Assembly (NCBI GenBank): GCA_026413225.1
Contig: CM048552.1
Span: forward strand, 204,055,553 to 204,119,552
DNA length: 64,000 nt
Direction of reading: 5' to 3'
DNA from: Otis tarda
Taxonomy: Eukaryota > Chordata > Aves > Otidiformes > Otididae
Shown here: one piece after another, positions 11,603-23,397 of the stretch
Layout of the letters: every line of letters starts with the position of its first letter
Position numbering within the stretch: the stretch's first letter is position 1
Notes under the pieces: model-generated
Databases searched by the model: none
Seen by the model: only the letters and a program-made list of their open reading frames with translations
Told to the model about the DNA's origin: nothing
Position numbers and translations under genes: made by a program

Positions 11603-11689
11603 CTGGATACTCTGGTTCAAGTGTGGGATGTTGAAGCATCTCTTCATATCATCTCAGTGTTTGCCTGGGATAGACCATGGTGTGAGAAG
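11603..11689 (+). other. Candidate 87-nt exon with matched splice signals
   Basis: A pyrimidine-rich tract ends in CATAG at 11598-11602 and AAG|GTGATG follows at 11687-11695. The 87 bases between are exactly 29 codons and open in the phase-0 frame, reading LDTLVQVWDVEASLHIISVF and then AWDRPWCEK. The WD dipeptides recall a WD40 blade, but I do not recognise a protein and no partner exon is visible. Good-looking acceptor and donor pairs occur by chance in 64 kb, so this remains a weak candidate. Confidence 0.15.
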
Positions 11690-12236
11690 GTGATGGGACT
11701 TTGGGACTCCTGACTAAGTTGCACACAGTGTCTTGGTAGCATCTGACCTTTGACTGGCTCTGAGTCCTTTGGACATGAATGAATGCCCCAGAAGGGAGCT
11801 TTCCTCATCCTCCAGGAAAATCCAGCTTTTTTTTTTCTATAAAACCCAACTCTTGCCACTTCTTAGCTACAAAATGTCCTCTTGGATTAGCAACTCAACA
11901 GGGTACTGAAAGTCAGCCGCCTTAGACACTTCATTTTCTGCTGTGAGATACTTGCACATGGCTGAGCTCACTGATGTTTGGTGAGCCTAAACTGAGTGGA
12001 GAAATGAAAGGAGAAGCAGGTCCCGAGCTGGAGGAGGCTGTGGTTCAGTGACTGGGGTGGTGCTGTGATGTGAGCCGAGGAGAGACCTTTGAAGTGCGGT
12101 CTTTGGGCAACTGCCTGGGCCCAAAGCAAACACCGTACAGGACTTCCACTTTGCTAGCGATAATGAAAGCAGTTCCTGGAATGATTTGCTTGTCCTGACA
12201 GCAGCACAGTTTGCTTGAAATATGTACAAATTAATA

Positions 12237-12250
12237 AAAAAAAAAAAAAA
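12237..12250 (+). repeat. Poly-A run
   Basis: The run follows TTAATA directly and is flanked downstream by GAATAAAAG. It is a simple mononucleotide tract. There is no upstream coding-like or retrocopy-like sequence to support a tail. Confidence 0.8.
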
Positions 12251-14610
12251 GAATAAAAGAGGAACTTGTCAGAGAGGCCTGTTCCTTGCAACCCGCTGTT
12301 CTCACAGCCTCCTTTCCCTGTTCAAACTGACAATTCACAGCAAAGCTGCGATTCGAGCACACGGTGGCTGCTCTTTTAACATGATCAAAAGGACAATTAT
12401 ATGCGCGGAATTCTCGGAACACAAAAATCGAGTGTGATCCTCCCAGCGTGAGCAATGGGCTGTGTGTTTGCAGAAAGCTCCCCCTTCGCTCTGCAGCCAG
12501 TCTCAGGTCGCGGCCAGGGACGGTCCCTGCCTGCTGCCATCCACCAAGCAAGCTCCCTCACCGCTTCCAGGCCAGCCGAGCAGCAGGCGGGTGTGGAGAT
12601 CCTTTCTTTCCCTGGGTGTTCAGGGGATGAAGGGGAGATTTCCCTAAAAAGCAATCACTACTTGCTTAGTTTATCCTGGAATGGAAACTTTATTTATAGA
12701 AGCAATAGTGGCAGCAGGCACCCTGGGCCCTAGCAACAGCAAAGTGAGCTCCACAGTTCCTGATGGGAAATACTGCAAGGTGCTGCGCTTCAGCAGCAAA
12801 TTTTGTTCATGGTTTCCCCCTCTGCACCTGTTCTATCTCTTCTGGGAGCTGCAGATCAGAAATCCAGCCTTTTCTCCTTCCACTGTATGGGTTTATCTTC
12901 CTCCCCCTCGGCAGCCAGCGTAGTGTGGTGCCTGCAGGGAAGGGCATTGTAAAGCTCTGCGGGCTGTAGGCGAGGGGCTGTGTCAGGTTGCGAGGACACA
13001 TGGTGGTGGGAACCCTCCTAGGGATGTGAAAGGTTTCTCTGGTGGCCTAAAGTCAGTGGGGCAGCACTGAGAGTTTGAGCAGTATGGGTTGAGTTGAAAG
13101 TTACTGAGCCCCTTGACTTCAGAGCTTTTCTGCCACATCCCTGGCTGTCGTCCCAGCCTAAAGCCTCCACCTGGCAGGGTTACTGCTGGGGGACCCAGTC
13201 GTTGCACTCCGATCTGCCTGCACCTGCTCTCCATGGACCACACGTGCTCAGGTCTGTAGGAAATCCCTGGAGCCTCTCGTGTTTGCCCCATTGATAAAGC
13301 TTGCCCGAAGTCCGTGCCGGAGCGCATGCTTGCAAGGCAGCAGTGCAGATGGTAGGCCAGTCTGCACTTCATCGTGTACACATGTCCTGTCTCATCCAAA
13401 CTATTCCTGGCACATCTCTCTTTTCATTCAGGCACTTAGAATGAGCATCTGGGGCCGAGATTGCCCATGTAATTAATGCCTCATATAATGATATGCAGTT
13501 CTAGCGTGGCTGTGAACTCGAGTAAGTCACCCTTTCTAAAGGGAGTGTCACTTTGTCCATGTACATAGTTGGGCCTGTCCATGCATTTTATCTCCTCCTC
13601 TTCATTCAGTCATTTCTTAAACTAGCCACCGGCTCAGACCTGTACTGTTAAGATGCTGTTGACTGCTTGATGGTCCAGATTGTATCAGCTTCATCAGTTT
13701 TTCATATCTTTTTCCACATGCAACTGTAGATTATCTGGGTTGTTTTTGTTAATAGGAGACAGATGGGAATTGGGTGTCAAGTTGAGATTCTGAAGCGTAG
13801 GAGCTTCATAGCCTTTTTTTAAAAATGCATGATATTAAAGATCATTTAAAACTAAATTAGTTTCTGGCATTTAACAATTACTGAGGCAAAGTAGATGCTC
13901 GATAGAGAGGCCAGGGGAGGGTAATTCTTTAGTTTCAGTAGTCACCTCTGAACCCCAGGCTGACATAATCACATCTGGTACAAAAGACCAGACTCTTGCA
14001 TGCTCTAAATCTCCCATGTCTGCCCATGCGCTGCACAGCGCTCAGTCTGGTGGGTTGCATTGCCTTTCGCAGTCAGGTGATGCACAGTGCAGGAACAGTA
14101 GGGAAGGAGAAATGCTGGCAGGACTGATATATCTAGGACCTTGTGTGTTAAACAAAACAGATTTTGTGGAGCTTACTTTGTCTGGGTTTATTAGTCGAGC
14201 TTTCAAAAAAGCAAGAGAGGTTTATTGTAGTAGGGCATACACAATTGTAAAATGAGCCACAGGACTTTTACACATGGCTGAAGATCAGCTATACTGGGTC
14301 TGAAAGGGGTATGTCAAGTCCAGGATCATGTCCTAGTTCTGGCCAGGAGTGGATGCTGGAGGAAAAATGTATGAAAACAGGCAAATGTGGCACAGGCCTT
14401 TTCCCAATGCAATCACAGGGCTGGGAGCTCCTGAGACAGAGATGGTCTCTTTGTGTTTAGTAATTCCAACTTATTTTCCCTCTACAAGTTTGTCTAATTG
14501 CTGTTTTAACTTCTGGCCTCTGCAACAGCTGATGGCAACAAGCTCCACTGTTTAATTTGCACTGGATGGAAAAGTGCTTACTTGGGTTTGCTTGAAACTT
14601 ACTGCCTGCT

Positions 14611-14694
14611 AATCATAGAATGGTTTGGGTTGGAAGGGATCTTTAAAGGTCATCTAGTCCAACTCCCCTGCAGTAAGCAGGGCTATCTTCAACT
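14611..14694 (-). mobile_element. CR1 LINE, very short 3' end fragment
   Basis: AATCATAGAATGGTTTGGGT at 14611-14630 is the reverse complement of the CR1 terminus, including one unit of the ATTCTATG-type terminal repeat. TTGGAAGGGATCTTTAAAGG and TCATCTAGTCCAACTCCCCT follow. The similarity stops near 14694, so only about 84 bases of the element inserted or survived. It is well preserved compared with the other copies, which suggests a fairly recent insertion. Confidence 0.95.
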
Positions 14695-15544
14695 GGAAGA
14701 CTAATTGCATTTAATGTCTATTTTTTTGAAAAAAAAAATGAAAAAGGAGGGATAAGAGGCTCCAAACTCACCAGGTTGCAGATGTCTGAGTTTGAGGCAT
14801 ATCCAACCAGCTCATGCGTCACCTCACGCAATCACTGCGTAGGCCAGCCTCCTGCCCTGACACCATCTGGTGAACTGTGACCTTCTCACCAGCAGCATCC
14901 AGCAGGCAAAGCCTCCATCCAAGACCTCTTGTTGTAGTTCAGCAGGTGAACAGACAGTCACTCCAGCTCCCATCCTCGTCCATCCTGTCTTTTATTGTTG
15001 TTTCTAGCTTAAAGTCAAGTTGATGTTGCCTGGGATTTTTCATGTGCATGCCGTTGCACTTAGTCAGCTGCCCTGGACCCCTTGGAGGCCCAATATTGCA
15101 GAGGGCATGACAATGGAATGCTGGAGAAGTGCCCCAGCTTGGGTAAACTGGAATAGAAAGATATTACAGATCTTAAGTAACTGATTTTCAGATGCTGTCC
15201 AAGTATCTATTAGAATTCACTACCACAGTTGCATGGGCCACCACAGAAATCTTAATGTGGCCATATGGGGATGTGCAGCAGAAGCTCTGACAGCAACTGT
15301 CTGCTTATTTACTTACAGAAAATAATTTATGCTCCTACGTTCGCTGTCAGCTCTTTCTTTCTTAATTTATACCCCTGGAGGAGTTCTTTTTTCATCGACT
15401 AGTAGAAACTACCCTCTTGATTTAGACTCCAAGGTTAAATATCCAAAATTATGTAGTACCTTGACGTCTCCCAACTTAAACTGCCCTGCACCTTTTTGGA
15501 AGGATGCACTCCAGCCCCAGGTTTCATACTGTATCCAAGGGATG
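14695..15544. other. Unique non-coding stretch
   Basis: No repeat family or exon is recognised. The T7-to-A9 stretch near 14721-14738 can form a small A/T hairpin. An ATG at 15329 opens a 200-codon frame that continues into the repeats downstream; see the rejected list. Confidence 0.5.
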
Positions 15545-15715
15545 CTTGTAAATCATAAGGGAGATATTTTGTGTTGGTACAAAAATGCCATCAGATTAAC
15601 CTGGCAAAGTACTCCTAGTGCGGACACATCTGTCAAAGCTGTACCGGTAATCAAAAACCTCTTTCCACAAGCAAAACAAGTTCTACCAGTAGAAGCATGG
15701 GTTTGTCACTGTAAG
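15545..15715. mobile_element. Possible ancient DNA-transposon-like repeat
   Basis: The string GCTGTACCGGTAATCAAAAA (15637-15656), with GTGCGGACACATCTGTC before it and TACCAGTAGAAGCATGG after it, recalls old non-autonomous repeats of reptiles and birds that carry repeated TACCGGTA and GTGTAGACAC-like words. Terminal inverted repeats and a target duplication were not found. The family cannot be named from sight. Confidence 0.25.
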
Positions 15716-15769
15716 TGCGACTATGGGAGAAGTTGTTGGCTCAGAGCAGGGCTGGAGCCAGCTCTTGTC

Positions 15770-16735
15770 TCCCACGATCTGGAAAGGAGGGTGGATAGTG
15801 AGGTGGCAATGTTTGCTATTGATAGTAAGCTATTAAGGGTAATAAAAATGAAAGCTGACTGCAAAGACTTGCAGAAGGCACTCACTATAGTTAGGAGTGA
15901 GGCAATAAAAGAGCAGACTAGATTAATTTAGATAAATGTGAAGTGTTATGCATGGGAAAAACTCCTAGCTGTAGATGCCAGTTGATAGACCGTGATTTAG
16001 CCTTGTCTGTTCAGGAATGAGATCCCGGAGTTCTAATAGCTCCATGAAAACAGCAGCTTGTTCCTTGATAGCGGTGCAAGACAAACCAAACACCAGGAGT
16101 TATTATGGACAAAGAGGAAAAACATAGCCATATGAATTTACTGGTTCTGCCTTTCCTTCTCAGAAAGGGAATATTTGAAATAAAAACGTACTGAAGTTAC
16201 AAAGATAGCCCAAAGTACAGGACAATTTCTAGATGTCTGAGACTCCCTTGTCAGAAAAGGGAATAAGTGAGAGGATAGGACAAAGGTGCTGACAACCATG
16301 AATACCGTCCAGCGAGTCAGCAGGAAACAATTTGGACTGTTGCTTTCAGTACAAGACCTATGGGACTTCCCATGTGACGAGGTGGTGCTGGTCTCCAGAC
16401 AGGCAGAGCGAGTGGTCACAGATAAACCGTGGAACTCATTGCCACATGATGTTGTATGTGCTGAAGATGTGCAAGGTTAAAAGCAATTAAACATATCTCA
16501 GGAAGAAAAATCCACTGACAGACATGAAATGCAACCACTCTAGCTCTGTCTCAGGAGATCCCTAAGCTACAAACAGCTGGCAACTGGTGGAAAATACAAA
16601 GGATTTATTCCTATGTGTTTACCCCATTCCCATCCTCTTCCCTGTGTACCTGCTGTCAGCCTAAGCTGGAGATCAGATGCTGGGACAAGCTGACCTTTGG
16701 GTTGACCCATTGCAGGAATTCTTAAGTTTGGGATA
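15770..16735 (+). mobile_element. Ancient CR1/L3-like LINE, end of reverse-transcriptase frame plus 3' UTR
   Basis: The first part translates as the C-terminal part of a CR1-type reverse transcriptase domain: HDLERRVDSEVAMFAIDSKL at 15773-15832, then KADCKDLQKAL. The family normally shows FADD at the catalytic box (two metal-binding Asp). Here it reads FAID at 15812-15823, so the first Asp is lost. A stop follows at 15929-15931. Further on, decayed but ordered blocks match the same LINE type: GATAAATGTGAAGTGTTATG near 15931, the GCTCCATGAAAAC block near 16041, GTGGAACTCATTGCCACATG (16429-16448), and near the 3' end GATGCTGGGACAAGCTGACC (16676-16695) followed by TTTGGGTTGACCCA and GGAATTCTTAAGTT. 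The copy is inactive and old. Confidence 0.8.
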
Positions 16736-18828
16736 ACCTTAATTTACATCGTGAGTTGAAGCTGTGATGTGGTAAAGAATCAAAGCAAAAGTGAGGTTCT
16801 CCTGCAAGAAAAGGAATCAATACCTCAAAAATGATTACATGAAAATAAAAATTTTAAAAAGCATACAGTGGAAAATTGGAAATTAAAAAATAGTAATTTG
16901 AGCATTAGAAAAGCGTCATGTAAGTATCCCTAATCATTTTCTGCTCCTGTCTGTTGTCAGCCTATTTAACATGCGATCTTAGCTTTCAGTCCCTTACAAA
17001 AAAAAATGTCTCATATCCTTAAAGTTTGCATGATGCAAAAAACTGTGAAAATGTGTTAAAGGGACTGGCTGGGATTTTCCAGCTCCTCAGAACGGGGAAG
17101 AATACTTCAACTCCGCTTCTCACAAGACAGCCGTTTGCCCCTCGCCCAACCACTTCAGTCACTTCAGTCACCTGGGGCATCCTCCCTCTGATGGCTTTAG
17201 GAAGAGGACCAGGGCTGGCACACGGCGTGAGCGATATTGCTACCAGACCCGTGGAGCTACTGCTGGTTCTTTCTTGTACAGCTCCTGCTCCTTCTCGAGC
17301 CCTGAACTTTCCAACCTAACGCCTGCAGTGTCAAGTTTTCTGGGCGCTATTAAGGTTTGTTAGACAACGTTTAGGCTTCCCCCCAGAGTTAGCTGCATTG
17401 TGATGCTGGGCAATGGATAGTCAAGTTCAGAAGTGAACACCCAGAGTGCTTTCAGAATAGCTACAGAAGGTGTGTAATTAATTATTAGGAAGTAATTAGC
17501 AAAGAAAGAGGTTTACTTCAAAGTAAATTTTACTGGAGGACTGGTGTTCCTCCCTGCAGAAGCCTGTAAGGAAATGTGGAGTTGCTGATAGTGCCTAACG
17601 TCCACATAAACACCAGTGTGTTGATTCTGGATTTGTGAGACGTTTAAGGAGAGCAGGAAGGGGCTGCACAGCTGATATCCATCACTTGCACAAATAGCTG
17701 AATAAATAGCCTGGATCCGAGATACCACGGAGCGCTCGTTGCGATGACTGGCTCTGGAAATGGAAAGCTGAGAAAGGAGTTGCTCTTGGTTTCTCTCCTA
17801 GTCCAACCATCTGGCCAGCCAGAGCTGTGGAGCTCCGACGCTGATGAGAAAGGATTGGTGATGTGTCCCGCAAGCCTGTGCTCATCCCGGCTGCAGCTTC
17901 ACACACACAGGAGAGCGAGGACGTTGGAGAAACACCTCTGCCCCGCGGTGGCTGCTTGGCCTCCTCGGGGAGGAAGTGGCTTCCATTTAAGGAGCTGGAG
18001 AGGTTCTTGGCAGGGATTGCAGCAAAGCATCCCAAACGCTGATCCCGTTGGCAGAAAGGCCAGGGGCAACTCGAGCTTGCGCTTTGGAAATGCCTTCTTT
18101 TGTCAGCTTGAGATTTTCCAGAATTTCAAAGCGGAAAGAGAGAGAGGTGTACGAGGAAGCTATTAAAGATATGTAAAATAAACTTGAAGAGGGGAGAAAA
18201 GCGTGTTTCATTGAGAAACTGCACACTTTATTCGAGGAAAGGATTGGTGAATGCTTATTATTTTAACAAAGACTTTTTCTGTCGCGAACAAGAGAAGCAG
18301 ATGTTTAAAAGACGGACAGGAAGCGGCTGTGACAAATGAAAGGATTTTTGATTGAATTCATGAGCTGTGTTTCCTGCCAGTAATTCATTCAGCTGTAGGC
18401 TAGATCAAAACATAATATTATGGTTTAATCAGCACGCTTTTTAACACGAAGCCAGAATATACAAGCTCTTCATGCTACAGGTAAAAAGCCATTAGTACAG
18501 TTGGCTCAGGCTTCTCTTTAATTCATTATTCATTCTTTTTCTTTTAAGCAAATACGTTGTCTATCAGCAAACACCTGAGAACTCCTAGAGAGCCGTGTTT
18601 TGGAGTTTGCACAAGCAGGTGTAGAAAAAGCAAAGCACTTCCAGGGCACGGCAGATGAAACAGGCTGCCTAAAAGTACAATCCGATTTCTGTGGAAGTCT
18701 CAGAAAGCTCAGCTTCCTACAGACTGCAGGGAGCATTAGATCAAGCTGCCTATCCTTGGAAAAAAAAAAAAGCCTGGCATAAGGATTTCAATTTTTTTTT
18801 CTCAGTACAGTTCTGAAAAAGCAGTGCC
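16736..18828. other. Unique non-coding stretch
   Basis: Open frames of 140 codons (plus, 17744-18166) and 117 codons (minus, 17682-18035) overlap in a CpG-richer part (17.8-18.1 kb) and show no motif. The 18340-18470 part is rich in homeodomain-like cores (AATTCATGAGC, AGTAATTCATTCAGCTG) and reads like conserved non-coding DNA, but this cannot be tested here. Confidence 0.45.
17151..17171 (+). repeat. Short 9-bp tandem repeat
   Basis: CACTTCAGT is present twice in tandem (17151-17168), followed by a partial CAC. It is a minor slippage duplication with no evident role. Confidence 0.8.
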
Positions 18829-18869
18829 TGTGTGCATGTGTGTGTGTGTGTATGCACACGCGTGCGCGC
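18829..18869 (+). repeat. Alternating pyrimidine-purine tract (TG, CA and CG dinucleotides)
   Basis: Forty-one consecutive bases alternate strictly pyrimidine-purine. They begin with TG units, continue through CATG and ATGCAC steps, and end in CGCGTGCGCGC. Mixed GT/CG alternation is the classic sequence for left-handed Z-DNA. The CpG-containing end (18859-18869) is unusual in a methylated vertebrate background. Confidence 0.9.
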
Positions 18870-20453
18870 CAGTGTTCATTTTGATGTTTTCGCTTCTCTT
18901 CCTTCCTCCTAATGAATTCTATTTGTTTACAGCCTCAAGGAAAGCTTGTCACTAGAAATTTCCTTTTGAGTTTTCAGCTCGAGATTTCACAACCACAGAG
19001 CCATTGCAACACAGTGATAAACAAGCTGAGGGAGGCAACTCTGGAGAATTGAGGCTTCTCTTTTTGACCATTTAGTTAAGTAAATAGTTACCAAATGTGC
19101 AGAGAGATAGAGAACTTTATCCCTAGCTGTAATGAGTGTTAGCAAAAGTGGATTTTTTTCCTACCCAAAAACTTAAGAGTAGGCACAGGAACTGTTTTGA
19201 ACAGCTTATCTTTACACCACTCCTTGTCAGAAAGGATCGGATGCTGAGCTGTACTCCTGGGACACAACACTGGGCTGCAGGCTGTACGGGAGCAGGGTCA
19301 CAGTCCTGGATTTGCACTTCCCAGAGCAAACGCAGGACCTTGACTGAAGCCAAGAAATGATAACCAGGACATGCTCTGTGCACAAATACCAGCTGCGCTC
19401 AATCCCCCTTGGCCAGGCTTTCGGAGGAGGGATGAGGGCACTAAGGCATCCGCTGCCAGGTTTCCTCTTCTGCAGGGATGCAGTCGGCATGGCTTGGCTG
19501 CTGGGTGGGTCTGAGTCCCATCCTGCGCCGAGTGTCTCACTTGCGAGTCTTGGTTTGGTCCCTGGATTAAGCACAATATCCATCGATCTGTCGTGATCAC
19601 CAGGCAGGCTTTCTTTAATGCATTTAATCTATTGTAAAGTTTCTACAAGTTACCCTTTAATTATATAAACATATTGAGGGAAGTCTTGCAGTCATGATTT
19701 CCAGGGTGCTCTGGGATAAGGCAGATGAAGGGCAGTTTTCTGGAGGGTGTGATGAATTCTAGGGCATAGACTTTCCTTGCTACAAAAAAGTACAGCTTTG
19801 GATCAACCAAAACTTTTTACCAATACTTGTAAAATTTAGCAAGTGGTTTTGGCCATGTGACGGCAGAGCAGGCATATCTTGACATTTTTTAAATAACTGA
19901 AGTGGTTTGGTTTTTTCACTAGGAAACAAAAGGTTTGTTTTGAAATTTGTTTCAGCTTTGTGATAATAAAGAATGGCAAGAAAGAAAAGTTCTTCCAGGG
20001 AAACAAAAATGTTTCAATTTAAGTTGAATGAAGATTTTTCTGTTCAACCCAAGTTGAATAGAACTTTTCACTTCTTTTAGGAAGGAGAAAAAGGCCTTTG
20101 AACCATCAAAACAAAAAAAAAAGGCTATCTAAGGAGTAATAATAAAAAAGTATATGCCTATTTCTGTTTGATCGAGTGCAGGATATAATTACTGATATCA
20201 GGAAACTTATCAGATGTAGAGAGCCAGATCCCTCTCTCTTGCAGAGCAGACACATAACCCATTTAAGGACTTGCACATAAGACCAGCTGAGCTATAGAAT
20301 ACAGATAGGAAAACAAAAGGTACCTTCTCTTTCTTTAGTAGTAGGAAACAGAGGAGACGCCTTATCTTTTCAGAGCACAACCTGATCCCACATCAAAGCA
20401 GCTAAAGAAGGTGCAGTGGGATCTCCTGCCAGACAGCTGTTTGAGGTGACTCA
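18870..20453. other. Unique non-coding stretch
   Basis: Overlapping anonymous open frames of up to 118 codons lie around 19227-19600. The 19800-20200 part is AT-rich and has short A and T runs. No repeat family, exon pair or RNA gene is recognised. Confidence 0.5.
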
Positions 20454-20652
20454 AATCATAGAATCATGGAATGGTTTGGGCTTCAAAGGTCATGTAGTCC
20501 AAACCCCGTGCAAGAAGCAGGGACATCTCCAACCAGATCAGGTTGCTCAGAGCCACGTCCAACCTGGCCTTGAATGTTTCCAGGGGTGGGGCATCCACCA
20601 CCAACCTGGGCAACCTCTCCACCCCCATTGTAAAAAATTTCTTCCTTATGTC
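20454..20652 (-). mobile_element. CR1 LINE, 5'-truncated 3' end
   Basis: AATCATAGAATCATGGAATG at 20454-20473 carries two units of the CR1 terminal 8-mer. AAAGGTCATGTAGTCCAAAC, the CAGGTTGCTCAGAG block, the GGGGTGGGGCATCCACCACC block and AAAAATTTCTTCCTTATGTC follow. A gap of about ten bases in the GGAAGGGACC region distinguishes this copy from the one at 11.2 kb. Similarity fades after about 20650; whether the element continues in decayed form towards 20780 is unclear. Confidence 0.95.
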
Positions 20653-23397
20653 TAGAAGTTTGAAAATAGTTTGAGTTTTCCAGTCTCCCAACTGAGGCTC
20701 TAGTCCTCTCTGTGGTGTAGCTGGGGAGGAGGCTCCTCAGGTCCTTTTGTCCCATAGAGCATCTTCACATCTCGAATTCTGCCCAGTAAGTGGCAGCTCC
20801 TTGGTAAACAGTATAATCATTAAATGTCAGCTACTGCTTACAGTTTAATTGCTTTTGAATTTTAGCAAGCAGCTCTTCATTCATAGCAAATTGGCATTTC
20901 GTACATTCAAGATCGTGCTATTAGCTGCACAATAGAGAGGCTGGTTTTCTGTAAATATTGAGATTTGGTAATTATAACCCGACAGTTATTAACACTCCAT
21001 GGCAGATAAATGCTTCGGCTGCTGAATCTGCTGTGGGCAAACCTCCTTCCGGAAGGAGCATCTTATCAGTGAGTGGAGGAAGGCTCTAGCTGCCATACTC
21101 CATTAACACCACGTTAATGAGCCAAGAGCCCACGCACCACAATGAAAACATACCCTGAAGTGTAGCAGATGGGCTCAGAAGCCAAAGCCACACAATGGGG
21201 AAACCTAGAAAATCATAGCTAAATTCAATAGAAAGCAAAAGCTGGGCAGCTTGGCCCTCCTTGTAGTAAATATCCTAGAGTAACAATCATTCTTGGATCT
21301 TACTTGGTGAAATTGTGGACTTTCCATTGACTTCAGGAGGATCTGGGTCTCATCTGGTTGCAGGCAGTATGTCAAAACCCATTCAGAAACCACTGCTGAT
21401 CGCCTGAGCTCTGCACTGGCATGTCCAGTGAAATCCTTCAGCGATGCTCATGGAGGAGTCCTGATTCAGTTGCACTGCTAACCCACAGCAAGGCTTCCCG
21501 CATCTTGTTGGTAGAGCTGCTTAAAATAAACAGAAGCGAATTGACAAATGCGACTGAATCAGTGGAGGGGGGGAGGCACTAACACTTTAATCGTGTAAAT
21601 GATTAACAACTGTCTATTAGTCATATGGGAACGACACTTCCCCACATACTAGTAAAAGTGCTATAGCATCACTCGTAATAGTAATGGTGTCATAGCAGAA
21701 AAAGTCCTCATGCTTAAATGTATTTGCTGGGAGGCAGTGGCTGTTGCACATGATTTTTAAGAATTTATTCTTTACAGACTGGTGTAAGTCTGTTAATCTT
21801 TGCAACAGCACTACATCACTCTTCCTCCTTGTTGTTAGTGAGGATGTTCTGTACGTGAAGCGCAAAATTAAAATTCAGTAGCTTTCAGTTGTATATGCCA
21901 GACAGAGCAAATGCATCCTTGAAGCCCTTTGATGAAACTGTGTGTAACCACTGTTTTTCCAGTGCTGTGGTTTGTAGGCAGCAGTACTGGTATCAATATG
22001 AGCGTTCTGTATGTCAGCCTGGTGAAATTTCTCCTGTTGCTGCTTGTGAATGCAAAATAATGTCAAATGGAGGGAGACACTGCCTGTTTTCCAGGGGTTT
22101 TAGTATGGTCAGGAATTTTTGGACAAAACTTCTTGCCTACCAGATTCTGATACACCAAAAAAGGGAAAGGCTTTTTGAGCAATTTCCAGTCATCCAGTGG
22201 GATGCTATTTGCATCTTACATCCCTGCCCTGGTCTCTGTGTAAGTGTGCCCAGGGAAAAGGCAAGGTGATCTCTGCACTGTGGAGATCCTCAACACTGCA
22301 TACGCCTGCTCAGAAAAGGAGCAAGAACCAGGGAGCTGTCATATAAAAAAATCCTTATTAAGAAAGGGGTAGGGAAGAGATAAAGACTCCAATGTGCCTG
22401 ATCCTCCAAAGGGGCCTCCTGCTCAGCACATGGCTGGGGTCCGTCTGGAAAGTGAGGCACTTGGTAGAACAGAACTTGGCCAGGGTTCAGGGTGCCAGGG
22501 CTGGCAAGATGGGAATGCAGCCTCAAACACATGCTTCCAGTTTCCAGTGACCAAGAAGAGATTTTGCTTAATAATACAGATGCCTGTATTAAATATATTA
22601 GAGTGATATTTAGCTCCGTGATCTTCCCCATCAGACCTGCCAGACGGCGGTGACTGTAAGGCACCTTCATGCTGTTCTGATACAGGATTCTTGTCAGGAC
22701 CATTTTCTGATTAGCCAAAACTTGCTTTCCTCTCCTCTGCTACTAACAGGGCTTGTCACCTGTTTCTCATCTGTTTTCATTATAGAGGAGAAGTAATTGG
22801 TACATCTGGGCATTACTGGAGAAACGGCTTGGCTGAAGCCCTAATGCGGTAATTACAGACTGAACTGAGCCATGCCGATGCGTTGTAAATACATTTGCCT
22901 CTGAGTGTGAGATACTGTCCTGCATCCATTCAGATGGGGAAAGAGGGAGAGAGAGGAGCAGGGTGAAAAGCTGACCATGCCTGACCTATCCCGTGCATGC
23001 ACGGTAAACCTCGAAGACACAAAACCCCTACCATCACAGCAGAAAAACAACAGCGTGCCCCTCTGTAAAATGGACCACCGGCTCATTTTCCAAGTGGCTT
23101 GCTTTCCTGGGGATTCAGTTATCCTGGGTATGACAACTTGCTTCTGGTCTTTTGTAACTGTGAGGAGACACCAACCAAAAGATCTCATTTTCACTGTTTT
23201 GGTGGTGCTCTCTGCTAAGTAGCAACACATGACTGCTGGTACACCACAGAAGCCAGTAACCTAATGCAAAGCGTGATGGCAGGCTCTGGCAGCAGCCTGC
23301 GCGGTCTGAAGGAGAGGGGAAGATAGTACAGGGAACCAGAAACCTCAAATGGCTCTGTGTGTGTGTTTTTTGAACGGGGCTCCTAGAGACATCTCCA
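20653..23397. other. Unique non-coding stretch
   Basis: The largest open frames are 142 codons (minus, 22290-22718) and 126 codons (plus, 21889-22269, TTG start). Neither resembles a family. The 20860-21130 part has an enhancer-like look (GATAAAT, TTAATGAGCC, CATTAACACC). A possible piece of a fold-back repeat (TTCCATTGACTTCAGGAGG, near 21321) is too short to annotate separately. Confidence 0.45.

Larger units (their letters stand above)
11471..14610. other. Unique non-coding stretch with one exon-like segment
   Basis: Apart from the candidate exon at 11603-11689, I see only anonymous overlapping open frames. The largest is 138 codons on the minus strand at 12983-13399. The 12.4-12.6 kb part is somewhat CpG-richer. 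An A run at 12237-12250 directly follows AATAA and may simply be a mononucleotide expansion. Confidence 0.5.

Noticed and set aside
15329-15931. A 200-codon ATG-initiated open frame on the plus strand
   Set aside because: Its last 52 codons are the remnant of a CR1-type reverse transcriptase and the earlier part reads through an unrelated repeat-like segment. It is a chance fusion, not a gene.
20653-20782. Continuation of the CR1 copy beyond 20652
   Set aside because: After the AAAAATTTCTTCCTTATGTC block the sequence no longer follows the CR1 order. I could not support extending the element.
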